Assembly: GCA_019348335.1 (NCBI GenBank)
Contig: JAHWJR010000001.1
Location: 1 to 21,442, forward strand
From: Actinomycetota bacterium
GTDB lineage: Bacteria; Actinomycetota; Acidimicrobiia; Acidimicrobiales; CADCSY01
DNA length: 21,442 bases
Direction: 5' to 3'
Within the stretch, counting starts at the first letter, position 1; the number at the start of each line of letters is the position of its first letter. Both the position numbers and the translations under genes were made by a program. The notes beneath the pieces are model-generated. The model was given only the letters and a program-made list of their open reading frames with translations, made no database searches and had not been told where the DNA came from. Below are positions 7,844-14,989 of this stretch, piece after piece.

Positions 7844-9696
7844 CCGACCGCTGTCCCGGCGGCGGCCGGCGCCGGCGCCGGCCGGCACCGGGCGCCCGGC
7901 ATCCGGTCGAGCCCGCCGAGAGGGCTGGGGCCCCATCCCCGCCCACTGGGCATGCTGGCGCTGCCGGGCCCCGACCTCTCGAGCAGCGGCCCGAGCACCA
8001 GCTTGGTGGGCCAGGCCGGCGCCTCCAGCAGCTGCCGGGCCGACACCTCCCGGGCCGGTTCCGGCAGCGCCGGGTCGCCCACGCACGTCGCCAGGGCGCC
8101 GGCGACGGCCGACCAGGCGTCGGTCTCGCGCACGCCGAACCCGGTGGCGGCCGCTTCGACCACGGCACGCACGGCGACCTCGACGGCCAGCGTCTGGAAC
8201 CAGGCGAGCAGGTCCTCCGGCGTCTCGTTGAGCAGGGTGTTCGGCGTGCGGGGGTCCACGAGGTAGCCGGGTTCGTCGAGGCCGGAGCGCCGCAACCACG
8301 GCAGGTGGACCCGAACGGCGTCGTGGTCGCGCAGCACCACCCGCTCGAGGCGGCCGGCGCGGGCGACAAGGACGACGTTCTGGCCGTGCAGCTCGGGCAT
8401 GACGCCGGCGGCGAAGCAGTGCAGGGCCACGTCGGCGAGCAGGAGGGCGACATCGCTCACCAGCTCGAGGGCATCCGCCGCCGATGCGGCGCTCCCCCGC
8501 GCGGCGAGCAGGTGGCTCAGGGCGGGGGCGGACCCGTCGGGGGCGACGACGCCGAGGGCGCTCAGGGGCACCAGCGTGGTACCAGGCCCGCCGGCCCACT
8601 CCGCCGGGTAGCGGCGGAGCAGGCACCCGAGCTGCCCGGCGGTGTGCTCGTCGACACCCGGAGCGGAGAAGGCCCACCACGACGTCTCGTCGCAGAGCGC
8701 CAGGCGGTGACCCAGACGGGCGTTGCCGGCGACCACGGCACGCAAGAGGCGCTCGCCGGTGACACCGTTGCGCAGATGGCGGGCAGGCAACAGGCGGGAG
8801 GCGCCGAGGCAGTCGACGGGCAGGGCGACCTTGACGTGGCCGTTGCCGCCGTGGCGGGGTGCGAGGGTGCGGACCGACGAGGTGGCGACGAACGAACCCA
8901 GTCCCAGTGCAAGGGGTCGGCAGGCGCCGGTGCCTGCCGCGGCCTCGAGGGCGGTGGCGAGTCGGTGGGCGCCGGACCACGGGTGCACGGGAACGGCGAC
9001 GTGCTCGGCCGGATCGAGCCCGGCGGCCTCCCACGCCAGCGCCAGGGCGGCGGCCTCGTCCATGCTCAAGAGGCCGGCGGCGGGATCGGCGGGCTCCGGG
9101 CCCCTCCCGCCCCGCTCCAGGCAGTCCCTGCTGACCGCCACCCAGTCGAGCCCGAACGACCGGGCCAGCTCGGGGCCGTAGCGGTCGTGGTCGGCCGGGC
9201 CCCAGCCGTGGCGCACCCGGGCCGTCGGGTGGAAGGGACGGTCACGCAGCGACGCCAGCCGCTCCCAGTCGAGCAGGGACCCGTTGGACCCGACCGTCGC
9301 CATCGCCGCAGCGGTCGTCGTGGCGGCGACCCTTGCCCGCTCGGGGGCGGCCCGCAGATCCTCGAGGACGGCGGGCAGGCCCGGCCAGCCTCCGGGAACC
9401 AGGCGGGCCAAGGCTGCCAGCACCTCACCGGCGGACAGGTGACGCCGGGCTCCACCGGGAGACGTCAGCAGCACCGGCGGGCGGCTGAGCGCCCACGAGC
9501 AGGGGAAGCGCCGGGGCACGACTCGCAACGCCAGCTCGTCGCCTCCACCGAGGGGGATGACGAGGCGGCGCTCGTCCCGCTCCACGTCCAGATCTGGGCC
9601 GCCGACCTCGACCCGGGAGCGTCCGAGCACGCCGGCGAGGTCCTCGGCGAGGACCACGTCGACGAGGTCGTGCAGGACCTGGTCGCCGGCACTCAT
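7840..9696 (-). CDS. sbnC: SbnC-like NRPS-independent siderophore synthetase (IucA/IucC family)
   Basis: 618 aa; S. aureus SbnC 584 aa catalyses the last step, adding alpha-ketoglutarate to complete staphyloferrin B. Family motifs are VPVHPW (235-240), SSVRTLAP (273-280), MPELHGQNVVLV (433-444) and VLRDHDAVRVH (454-464). The ATP-binding motif differs from the two paralogues: it reads RPFHPTARVR (153-162), with the first His replaced by Arg and the usual Lys by Arg. The C-terminus ends in a Pro/Ala-rich tail of about 30 residues (from about 580). The ATG start lies in an ATGA overlap with sbnB. The family call is certain; substrate order is taken from synteny. Confidence 0.85.
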   Translation of the reverse strand: MSAGDQVLHDLVDVVLAEDLAGVLGRSRVEVGGPDLDVERDERRLVIPLGGGDELALRVVPRRFPCSWALSRPPVLLTSPGGARRHLSAGEVLAALARLVPGGWPGLPAVLEDLRAAPERARVAATTTAAAMATVGSNGSLLDWERLASLRDRPFHPTARVRHGWGPADHDRYGPELARSFGLDWVAVSRDCLERGGRGPEPADPAAGLLSMDEAAALALAWEAAGLDPAEHVAVPVHPWSGAHRLATALEAAAGTGACRPLALGLGSFVATSSVRTLAPRHGGNGHVKVALPVDCLGASRLLPARHLRNGVTGERLLRAVVAGNARLGHRLALCDETSWWAFSAPGVDEHTAGQLGCLLRRYPAEWAGGPGTTLVPLSALGVVAPDGSAPALSHLLAARGSAASAADALELVSDVALLLADVALHCFAAGVMPELHGQNVVLVARAGRLERVVLRDHDAVRVHLPWLRRSGLDEPGYLVDPRTPNTLLNETPEDLLAWFQTLAVEVAVRAVVEAAATGFGVRETDAWSAVAGALATCVGDPALPEPAREVSARQLLEAPAWPTKLVLGPLLERSGPGSASMPSGRGWGPSPLGGLDRMPGARCRPAPAPAAAGTAVG

Positions 9697-10736
9697 GCCA
9701 GGTCGAGCCACGTGCCGATCCCTGCGTCCAGCGCCCGGTCCCGCACCGCCTGGGCGCAGGCGACGTCCTCCACCGCCATGCCCATGGGATTGAGCGCGAT
9801 GCGCTCGTCGGCGTCCTCCCGCCCCGGACGGTCGCCCACCAGCACCTGGCCGAGCTCGGCATGGACGTCGGTCCGCGAGAAGCGACCCTCGGAGACCAGC
9901 CGGTGGATGACCTTGCCTTCGCGGTTGCACTGGTCCCAGTCGTCGACCACGACCTTGTCGACCTCCAGGAGCACCTCGGGAAAGGCATCCATCAGCGAGA
10001 CGTTGCTGAGGAACGAGCCCGGTGCCAGCCACTCCGGCGGCAACCATGGCGACGCGGCGATGGTGGCCGTCACCACCACCTCGGCGCCACGCAACGACTC
10101 CTCGGCACTGGGCATGACCCGGAATGCCACGTCGGGGAAGCGCCGCGCCGCCGCGGCCGCCAGGGTCTCCGCCGCCTCGGGACGCAGGTCGAACAGGCGC
10201 ACCTCGGTCACGGAGGTGGCGTGCTCGAGCAGGCCCCTGACCTGCAGGGTCCCGACCGGCCCGCAGCCGACCACGGCCACCGACCGGAAGTGGGGCCGGG
10301 CGAGGTGGCGGGCGGCGAGGACCGTCACCGCCGCGGTCCGCCACAAGCTGATGAGGCCGCCCTCCAACACGGCGACCGGGAAGTGTGTCTCCGGGTCGTT
10401 GAGCACCACGAGCGCGCTCGCCCGATCGAGACCCAGCCGGGCGTTGTCGTGGCGGCTCCCGATCCACTTGATCCCGGCGACGGGCTGGGAGCCCCCGAGG
10501 TACGCGGGCATGGCGATGATCCGGTCGGCGACGTGCCCGTCGGGCCGCCACCGCAGGTAGGGCTTGAGCGGTTGGGCGAAGCCGCCGCCAGCGTGGAGGT
10601 GCAGCGCTCTGGCGACCGCGTCCACGAAGAGGTGCGACGAGGAGCCGCCGGCGTGGGCCACGTCGTTCCGGCTGAGGTACAGCAGCCGGTGCGGCCGGGA
10701 GGACGCCGGCGCCAGGAGGTCGTCGAGATCGGTCAC
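9693..10736 (-). CDS. sbnB: SbnB-like NAD-dependent ACEGA dehydrogenase (ornithine cyclodeaminase family)
   Basis: 347 aa (S. aureus SbnB 336). SbnB oxidatively hydrolyses N-(1-amino-1-carboxyl-2-ethyl)-glutamate to L-2,3-diaminopropionate and alpha-ketoglutarate, supplying two building blocks of staphyloferrin B. Close matches to SbnB include FAQPLKPYLR (53-62), HVADRIIAMP (68-77), GIKWIGSRHDN (88-98), VLNDPET (111-117), the Rossmann GCGPVG (157-162), VVVDDWDQCNRE (262-273), HAELGQ (292-297) and NPMGMAVED (316-324). The GTG start is set by a GTGA overlap with sbnA; the first roughly 18 residues have no counterpart in the staphylococcal protein. It is not an ornithine cyclodeaminase, given the SbnB-specific motifs. 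Confidence 0.93.
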   Translation of the reverse strand: MTDLDDLLAPASSRPHRLLYLSRNDVAHAGGSSSHLFVDAVARALHLHAGGGFAQPLKPYLRWRPDGHVADRIIAMPAYLGGSQPVAGIKWIGSRHDNARLGLDRASALVVLNDPETHFPVAVLEGGLISLWRTAAVTVLAARHLARPHFRSVAVVGCGPVGTLQVRGLLEHATSVTEVRLFDLRPEAAETLAAAAARRFPDVAFRVMPSAEESLRGAEVVVTATIAASPWLPPEWLAPGSFLSNVSLMDAFPEVLLEVDKVVVDDWDQCNREGKVIHRLVSEGRFSRTDVHAELGQVLVGDRPGREDADERIALNPMGMAVEDVACAQAVRDRALDAGIGTWLDLA

Positions 10737-11704
10737 TGCGCCAGCGCGAGGTGCTCGACGTCGGGAAGGGAGCGGACCCACTCGTCGTCGTACACGAGGT
10801 CGAGGTAGCGCTCGCCCCGGTCCGCGAGGAGCGTCAGCACTCGACAGGGTGCCGGCGCCTGGGCCAGGACCTTCTCGATGCCGGCCACGACCGCACCAGA
10901 CGATCCTCCGGCCAGGATCCCCTCCGTGGCCATGAGCGCCCTGCACCCGCGCACCGCCTCCCGGTCGGACACGAAGACCACCTCGTCGATCTCACGGGGC
11001 GAGCAGAGCTCGGGCACCCGGCTGGCCCCGAGACCGGGAACCCGGCGTGGGCCCGCACGACCGCCGAAGATGACCGAACCGACGGCGTCGACCGCTACCA
11101 CCGACATGGCCGGGAACACCCCCCGGAGCCGGCGGGCGAGCCCGAGGACCGTACCGGTGGTGCTGACGCCGACCACGAGGTGGTCCACCGGCCCGTCCAG
11201 GTCGGAGAGGATCTCCGCAGCGGTGCCGTGGTAGTGCGCCTGCCAGTTGCAGGCGTTGGCGTACTGGTTGATCCAGACGCTGGCGGGCACCGTTCCCAGG
11301 AGTTGCCGCACCCGCCGGATGCGGCTCCCGAGGTACCCGCCCCGCTCGTCCGGCTCGACGACCATGTCGATACGGGCCCCGAGGTGCTCGAGGATCTTCA
11401 GGTTGGCCGGGGCGGTGTTGGGGTCGACGACACAGGTGAAGGCCAGGCCGTGGAGCCGGCTGGCCATGGCCACGGCGATGCCGAAGTTCCCGGAGCTGCT
11501 CTCGACGAGGTGCGACGACGGTGTGATCGTCCCGGAGCGCAGCCCCTCGTCGATGATGAACCGCGCCGGGCGGTCCTTGACGCTTCCTCCGGGGTTGAGC
11601 AGCTCGAGCTTGGCGATCACCGTGTGCCCGGCCAGCGGGAACAGCCGGCTCAACCGGACCAACGGGGTACGACCGACGCAGCTGACGATGGAGTCGTGGA
11701 CCAC
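10733..11704 (-). CDS. sbnA: SbnA-like ACEGA synthase (PLP, cysteine synthase family)
   Basis: 323 aa, fold II PLP enzyme. SbnA replaces the phosphate of O-phospho-L-serine with the amino group of L-glutamate, giving ACEGA for SbnB. Matches to SbnA are GRTPLVRL (11-18), LELLNPGGSVKDRPA with PLP lysine K43, VESSSGNFGIA (67-77), CVVDPNTAP, GGYLGSRI, WINQYAN-x2-NWQ-x-HYHG (144-160), GVSTTGTV (179-186), AVDAVGSVIFG (204-214), PGLGASRVPE (223-232), LAGGSSGA (264-271) and DRGERYLDLVYDDEW (295-309). The NPGGS and LGASRVPE stretches separate it from housekeeping CysK. First gene of the operon; the GTG is preceded by GAAAGG at a good distance, and the iron-box palindrome lies just upstream. Confidence 0.94.
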   Translation of the reverse strand: MVHDSIVSCVGRTPLVRLSRLFPLAGHTVIAKLELLNPGGSVKDRPARFIIDEGLRSGTITPSSHLVESSSGNFGIAVAMASRLHGLAFTCVVDPNTAPANLKILEHLGARIDMVVEPDERGGYLGSRIRRVRQLLGTVPASVWINQYANACNWQAHYHGTAAEILSDLDGPVDHLVVGVSTTGTVLGLARRLRGVFPAMSVVAVDAVGSVIFGGRAGPRRVPGLGASRVPELCSPREIDEVVFVSDREAVRGCRALMATEGILAGGSSGAVVAGIEKVLAQAPAPCRVLTLLADRGERYLDLVYDDEWVRSLPDVEHLALAQ

Positions 11705-11741
11705 GGGGGCTGCCTTTCGTCAGGGTTCCTAACTAATCAAC

Positions 11742-11757
11742 GTTAGGGTTACCTAAC
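11742..11757. promoter_or_regulatory. DtxR/IdeR-type iron box upstream of sbnA
   Basis: A perfect inverted repeat GTTAGG-gtta-CCTAAC lies 38 nt before the sbnA start. A further CCTAAC half-site at 11728-11733 forms a second inverted pair, CCTAAC-N8-GTTAGG. The known IdeR/DtxR operator TTAGGTTAGCCTAACCTAA contains TTAGG-N4-CCTAA, which is matched in both arms. The region is AT-rich against its surroundings. Iron-dependent repression of the operon is the natural inference; the regulator gene is not in the window. The box could also act on the divergent gene at 11827. Confidence 0.62.
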
Positions 11758-11826
11758 TAGCACGCCCGGAGCGACGCTTGCAACCGCGGGGGTGAACGGC
11801 TCCGAACACGGGCTGGAGGCGCCCCC

Positions 11827-12303
11827 ATGCAGACCTTCCTGCCCTATCCCGACTTCGAGGCGACCGCCCGGGTGCTCGACGACCGGCGTCTCGGCAAGCA
11901 GCGAGTGGAGGCGCTGCAGATCCTGCGCGCCCTCACCCGTCCCCAGTACGGGTGGAAGCACCATCCGGCGGTGCGGATGTGGGCCGGTCACGAGGAGGCG
12001 CTGGCGGCCTACGGCGCCGCCATCTGCGCCGAGTGGTGCCGGCGGGGGCACGCCGACACCTGCGCCGGCAAGATCCGTGACGAGGTCACCGACGTGGACA
12101 TCGAGGGCATCCGATCGCAGCAGGAGCTCGCCGCCATCGGCGGGCTTCCCTCATGGCTCGGCGACGAGCGGGTGCACCGCAGCCATCGCCTCTCGCTCCT
12201 GCGCAAGGACCCGGAGCACTACGGGCCCGAGTTCGGCGACGAGGTCGACGACGGCAGCGGCTACGTGTGGCCCACTCGCCCGGAGGCGGGCAAGGGGCGG
12301 TAG
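11827..12303 (+). CDS. MSMEG_6728 family protein, pyrimidine-dimer glycosylase-like
   Basis: 158 aa. The start MQTFLPYPDFEATARVLDDR followed by RLGKQRVEALQIL is characteristic of the actinobacterial MSMEG_6728 family, which is related to the T4 endonuclease V-type pyrimidine dimer DNA glycosylase domain. WKHHPAVRMW (43-52), SHRLSLLRKDP (119-129) and HYGPEF are further conserved-looking stretches. In T4 endonuclease V catalysis uses the N-terminal amine and a glutamate; E28 in KQRVEA is a candidate here, but activity is not established for this branch. ATG with GGAGG eight bases upstream. Divergent from the siderophore operon with 122 bp between starts; no functional link is evident. Confidence 0.75.
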   Translation: MQTFLPYPDFEATARVLDDRRLGKQRVEALQILRALTRPQYGWKHHPAVRMWAGHEEALAAYGAAICAEWCRRGHADTCAGKIRDEVTDVDIEGIRSQQELAAIGGLPSWLGDERVHRSHRLSLLRKDPEHYGPEFGDEVDDGSGYVWPTRPEAGKGR

Positions 12304-12368
12304 CGACGCGCCTCGTCCTGGGCGGTCGTCTGGCCCGGGCGGATATGCCCAGCGTCTGGCGCATCGGC

Positions 12369-13286
12369 TCAGCGGTCCCGACCGGGTCGGCGTGCATCGA
12401 GGAGGCGCCCCGCCAGGTGATCGAGGAACGCGTCGCGGTCCCGCCAACCGGTGGCGAGACGAAGGCTCGGCCCGTTGTCAGACGGCCGCATCGTCCCGTC
12501 GTCGTCGATCGAGACACCGACCGGCTCGATGTCGACGAGGGACTCGTCGTAGGCGAGATGCACGGCGACGGTGTCGTACAGCGGCGTGGTGGCCTGGTCG
12601 TACAGCTCGGGCAGTCCGACCGCGTCGAGCCAGGTCCGGTGCTGGGCCAGGACCGCACGCAGCAGGCGATCGTGGTCGGCGCCGGCGAGGACCCTGCGGT
12701 AGCCCTCGTCGCGCAGCACGGCCGAGCCACAGGTGTCGAGCGGGGTGAGGGTGCACTCCCACGGCGCGGCGAAGACCCGCCGGGCGGCGTCGACGTCGGT
12801 GGCGACGTTGTACTCGGGCACCGGTCCCGGCTCACCTCGGTAACCGACCCGCAGCGAGCCGTGCATGCCCACCAGCCGAGCCCGGTGGGCGATCTCGGGG
12901 CGTCGCTGGAGGGCGGCGGCCACGGTGGTCAGAGGCCCCAGGGCGATGATCGTCACCTCGGTGGTCGCCGCCTCGATGGTCTCGACCATGGCCGCCACAC
13001 CGTCGTGGACGCCGCCCGGGTGGTCATCGAGGGCTTGGCGGCTACCCAGGCCCCGCAGTGGCTGGTTCAGGTCGCCGCCTCCCGGCGATCCCACCCCGAT
13101 GGGGACGTCCTGGCACCCGCCGGCGGCCAGGAGGTCGGCGACGAGGGCGGCACGATCGACCGGGTCGCCGGTCGAGGTCGTGACCAGGCGGAGGTCGAGC
13201 TCCGGGCACCGGAGGGCGAAGGCGAGGGCCCAGGTGTCGTCGATGTCGGTGCCGATGTCGGTGTCGATGATGACGATCTGGGCCAC
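12369..13286 (-). CDS. Inosine-uridine-type nucleoside hydrolase
   Basis: 305 aa, IUNH family; it cleaves the N-glycosidic bond of ribonucleosides to give base and ribose. The N-terminal calcium-binding aspartate cluster reads DTDIGTDIDDTWAL (8-21). Other family parts are LGPLTTVAAAL, HGSLRVG, EYNVATDVDAARRVF (the counterpart of the usual E-x-N-x4-D ligand loop), and TPLYDTVAVHLAYD, which supplies the C-terminal Asp. The GTG start follows the ribokinase stop by 10 nt on the same strand, so hydrolase and ribokinase form a natural pair for nucleoside salvage. Base specificity cannot be told from sequence. Convergent with the MSMEG_6728-type gene; the 65-bp gap has no convincing terminator hairpin. 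Confidence 0.85.
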   Translation of the reverse strand: MAQIVIIDTDIGTDIDDTWALAFALRCPELDLRLVTTSTGDPVDRAALVADLLAAGGCQDVPIGVGSPGGGDLNQPLRGLGSRQALDDHPGGVHDGVAAMVETIEAATTEVTIIALGPLTTVAAALQRRPEIAHRARLVGMHGSLRVGYRGEPGPVPEYNVATDVDAARRVFAAPWECTLTPLDTCGSAVLRDEGYRRVLAGADHDRLLRAVLAQHRTWLDAVGLPELYDQATTPLYDTVAVHLAYDESLVDIEPVGVSIDDDGTMRPSDNGPSLRLATGWRDRDAFLDHLAGRLLDARRPGRDR

Positions 13287-13296
13287 GGGTGGCCGC

Positions 13297-14175
13297 CTAC
13301 TCCGCCGCCGCCAGAGCGGCGGCGATTTCGTCCTCGAAGGGCATGGCCGACGCCGCCCCTGTTCGCTCGACCTGCAGGGAAGCGGCCACGCCGGCGGCCC
13401 GGGCCGAGTCGGCAAGCGACCTGCCGGTGGCCAGACCGGCCGCCATCACGCCGAGGAAGCAGTCGCCGGCGCCGGTGGTGTCGACCGGGCGGGCCCGGCG
13501 GGCGGCGACGGTGTGCACCTCGCCGTCGGCGTGGACCTCCGCTCCCCGCTCGCCGAGGGTGATCACCACGGCCCGCCCCGGTCGCGGCCCGATGTCGAGT
13601 GCTCGGGCCTCGACCTCGTTCACCACCACCACGTCGGCCGCCTCGACCAGGGCCGCCGACCCGTCACCGACCGGCGAGGGGTTGAGCACCGACGTCGCCC
13701 CGACCCGGCGGGCGGCGGCGAAGGCCGCGGCGACGGCATCGTGGGGCACCTCGAGCTGGGCCACCACCACGCCGCCGGCGCCCACCTCCTCGACCGCCGC
13801 CGCGGTGTGCTCGCCGGTGAGCATGGCGTTGGCTCCGGGGACCACCACGATGGTGTTCGTCCCGTCGGCGTCGACGGTGACCACGGCCGTCCCCATGGAG
13901 GTGTCGACCTCCTTCAGCCACGAGCGGTCGACAGCGGTGCCCTCCAGGAACGACACCGCCTCCTCTCCCCACCCGTCGGAACCCACGCAGGCCACCAGCA
14001 CGGCGGAGGCACCGGCACGCGAGGCGGCCACCGCCTGGTTGAGCCCCTTTCCCCCGGGAAGGACCTCGATCGACCGGCCCGGCACCGTCTCACCGGGCTG
14101 AGGGAGGACGGACGCCGACACCACCACGTCGGCGTTGACCGAGCCGACCACCACGACCCGCCCCGGGCCGCTCAC
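13297..14175 (-). CDS. rbsK: Ribokinase (PfkB family carbohydrate kinase)
   Basis: 292 aa. PfkB signatures are GSVNADVVV (11-19), substrate motif LPGGKGLNQAVAASRAG (39-55), NPSPV (165-169), VVNEVEA (184-190) and DTTGAGDCFLG (232-242) with catalytic base D238 and anion hole. Ribokinase phosphorylates D-ribose at O-5 with ATP. The downstream nucleoside hydrolase would release ribose, supporting that substrate, though other sugars or nucleosides are possible in PfkB. The GTG start sits in a GTGA overlap with the DUF5995 gene, so the two are translationally coupled. Confidence 0.85.
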   Translation of the reverse strand: MSGPGRVVVVGSVNADVVVSASVLPQPGETVPGRSIEVLPGGKGLNQAVAASRAGASAVLVACVGSDGWGEEAVSFLEGTAVDRSWLKEVDTSMGTAVVTVDADGTNTIVVVPGANAMLTGEHTAAAVEEVGAGGVVVAQLEVPHDAVAAAFAAARRVGATSVLNPSPVGDGSAALVEAADVVVVNEVEARALDIGPRPGRAVVITLGERGAEVHADGEVHTVAARRARPVDTTGAGDCFLGVMAAGLATGRSLADSARAAGVAASLQVERTGAASAMPFEDEIAAALAAAE

Positions 14176-14900
14176 CGCTCACCCAGCAGGGCGTCGACCA
14201 CCGCTGCCGGGTCGCGCTGCTCCAACCGGCGGGCCAGCCAGGCCAGCGGACGCAGGGGCACGGGCGGCCGGCTCACGAGGTAGGCCAGCACCGAGACCAG
14301 GCGGTCGAGCTCTCCTCCGTACGCCTGTCGCCCGCTCCGGTCGAGGGGGTGCAGGCGTTCGGCGGCACCCCATGCCTGGCGGCGGGCGTGGCGGAGCGAG
14401 AAGTTGAACGCCCGCCCACCCCCGACCGTGGCCGCCTCACTGACCCAGCGCGAGACCCGGTCGAGGTCACCGAGGACGTCCTCGTAGGTCTGGGCGAGCA
14501 CGTCGTTCACCGCATCGAAGTCGGCCCGGATCGGCGCCAGCTGGCCACGCTCGTCGGCCACGTCGACCACGGCCAAGGCGAGATCGTGGTTGACGTGGGC
14601 GTTGATGCCGAGCAGCAGGTGCTGGACGATCAACAGCCCGGGCGCACCGGCCACGTCCCAGCACGCCTGCCAGCACCGGGGCCGGACCACACCACCGGTG
14701 GCCGCCCTGAGGTAGTACGACGCGAAGGTGGAGGCGAACCGGTCCATGCCCGGACCGTCGGCGAACTCCGAGCGGGCAATGGCATCGGCGAGCCGGCCGG
14801 TGACCCGGGCGTACAGCGCCGGGAAGTAACCGGAGGCGTCGCCGGCATCCCGGGCGATCCGGCGCAGGTCGGCGGCGGCGTCCCCGATCGACCCGCTCAT
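14172..14900 (-). CDS. DUF5995 family protein
   Basis: 242 aa with the ATG start chosen here; a GTG 60 bases further up would add an arginine-rich 20-residue extension with no coding look. The signature GINAHVNHDLALAV (98-111), preceded by a long hydrophobic-helical stretch LLIVQHLLL, marks the DUF5995 family of actinobacterial proteins of unknown biochemical role. The His/Asn/Asp residues of this motif could bind a metal, but this is inference. No signal peptide. Its start overlaps (ATGA) the stop of a short upstream ORF, and its end overlaps (GTGA) the ribokinase start. Confidence 0.72.
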   Translation of the reverse strand: MSGSIGDAAADLRRIARDAGDASGYFPALYARVTGRLADAIARSEFADGPGMDRFASTFASYYLRAATGGVVRPRCWQACWDVAGAPGLLIVQHLLLGINAHVNHDLALAVVDVADERGQLAPIRADFDAVNDVLAQTYEDVLGDLDRVSRWVSEAATVGGGRAFNFSLRHARRQAWGAAERLHPLDRSGRQAYGGELDRLVSVLAYLVSRPPVPLRPLAWLARRLEQRDPAAVVDALLGER

Positions 14901-14953
14901 GGGGCCACTTGGTCGAAGGGCGCTGCCCGGACGCCACCGGCGTCGGTTCCCAT
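14897..14953 (-). CDS. 18-codon upstream ORF coupled to the DUF5995 gene
   Basis: The ORF starts ATG and ends in a TGA sharing the ATGA of the DUF5995 start. Its product would be MGTDAGGVRAAPFDQVAP. A TAGCGT hexamer ends seven bases before the ATG, the position of a -10 element for a leaderless transcript. The DUF5995 start itself lacks a good Shine-Dalgarno, so translation could depend on termination of this short ORF. The peptide resembles nothing known and is probably regulatory or simply a loading device. It is seen directly as an ORF; expression is inferred. Confidence 0.4.
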   Translation of the reverse strand: MGTDAGGVRAAPFDQVAP

Positions 14954-14960
14954 GCCCCAC

Positions 14961-14966
14961 ACGCTA
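14961..14966 (-). promoter_or_regulatory. Candidate -10 element (TAGCGT) for a leaderless transcript
   Basis: TAGCGT fits the actinobacterial -10 consensus TANNNT and lies 7 nt before the ATG of the 18-codon ORF, 23 nt after the HAD phosphatase stop. No clear -35 is visible. The same hexamer occurs before the 61-aa gene. Confidence 0.38.
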
Positions 14967-14989
14967 CGAGCCCGGCGCCACCCGGGTCA

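Noticed and set aside
9696..10551. Upstream extension of the SbnC-like frame through sbnB
   Set aside because: The extension overlaps all of the recognised sbnB coding sequence and has no likeness to IucA/IucC proteins; the ATGA overlap gives the natural start.
1..11760. Search for YcaO, SagB-type dehydrogenase, sbnI, or a siderophore uptake ABC system in the left half
   Set aside because: None is present; every frame in this region is accounted for by the listed genes.
12304..12368. Possible terminator between convergent genes
   Set aside because: Only a 4-bp GGGC/GCCC stem and competing partial pairings; not convincing.
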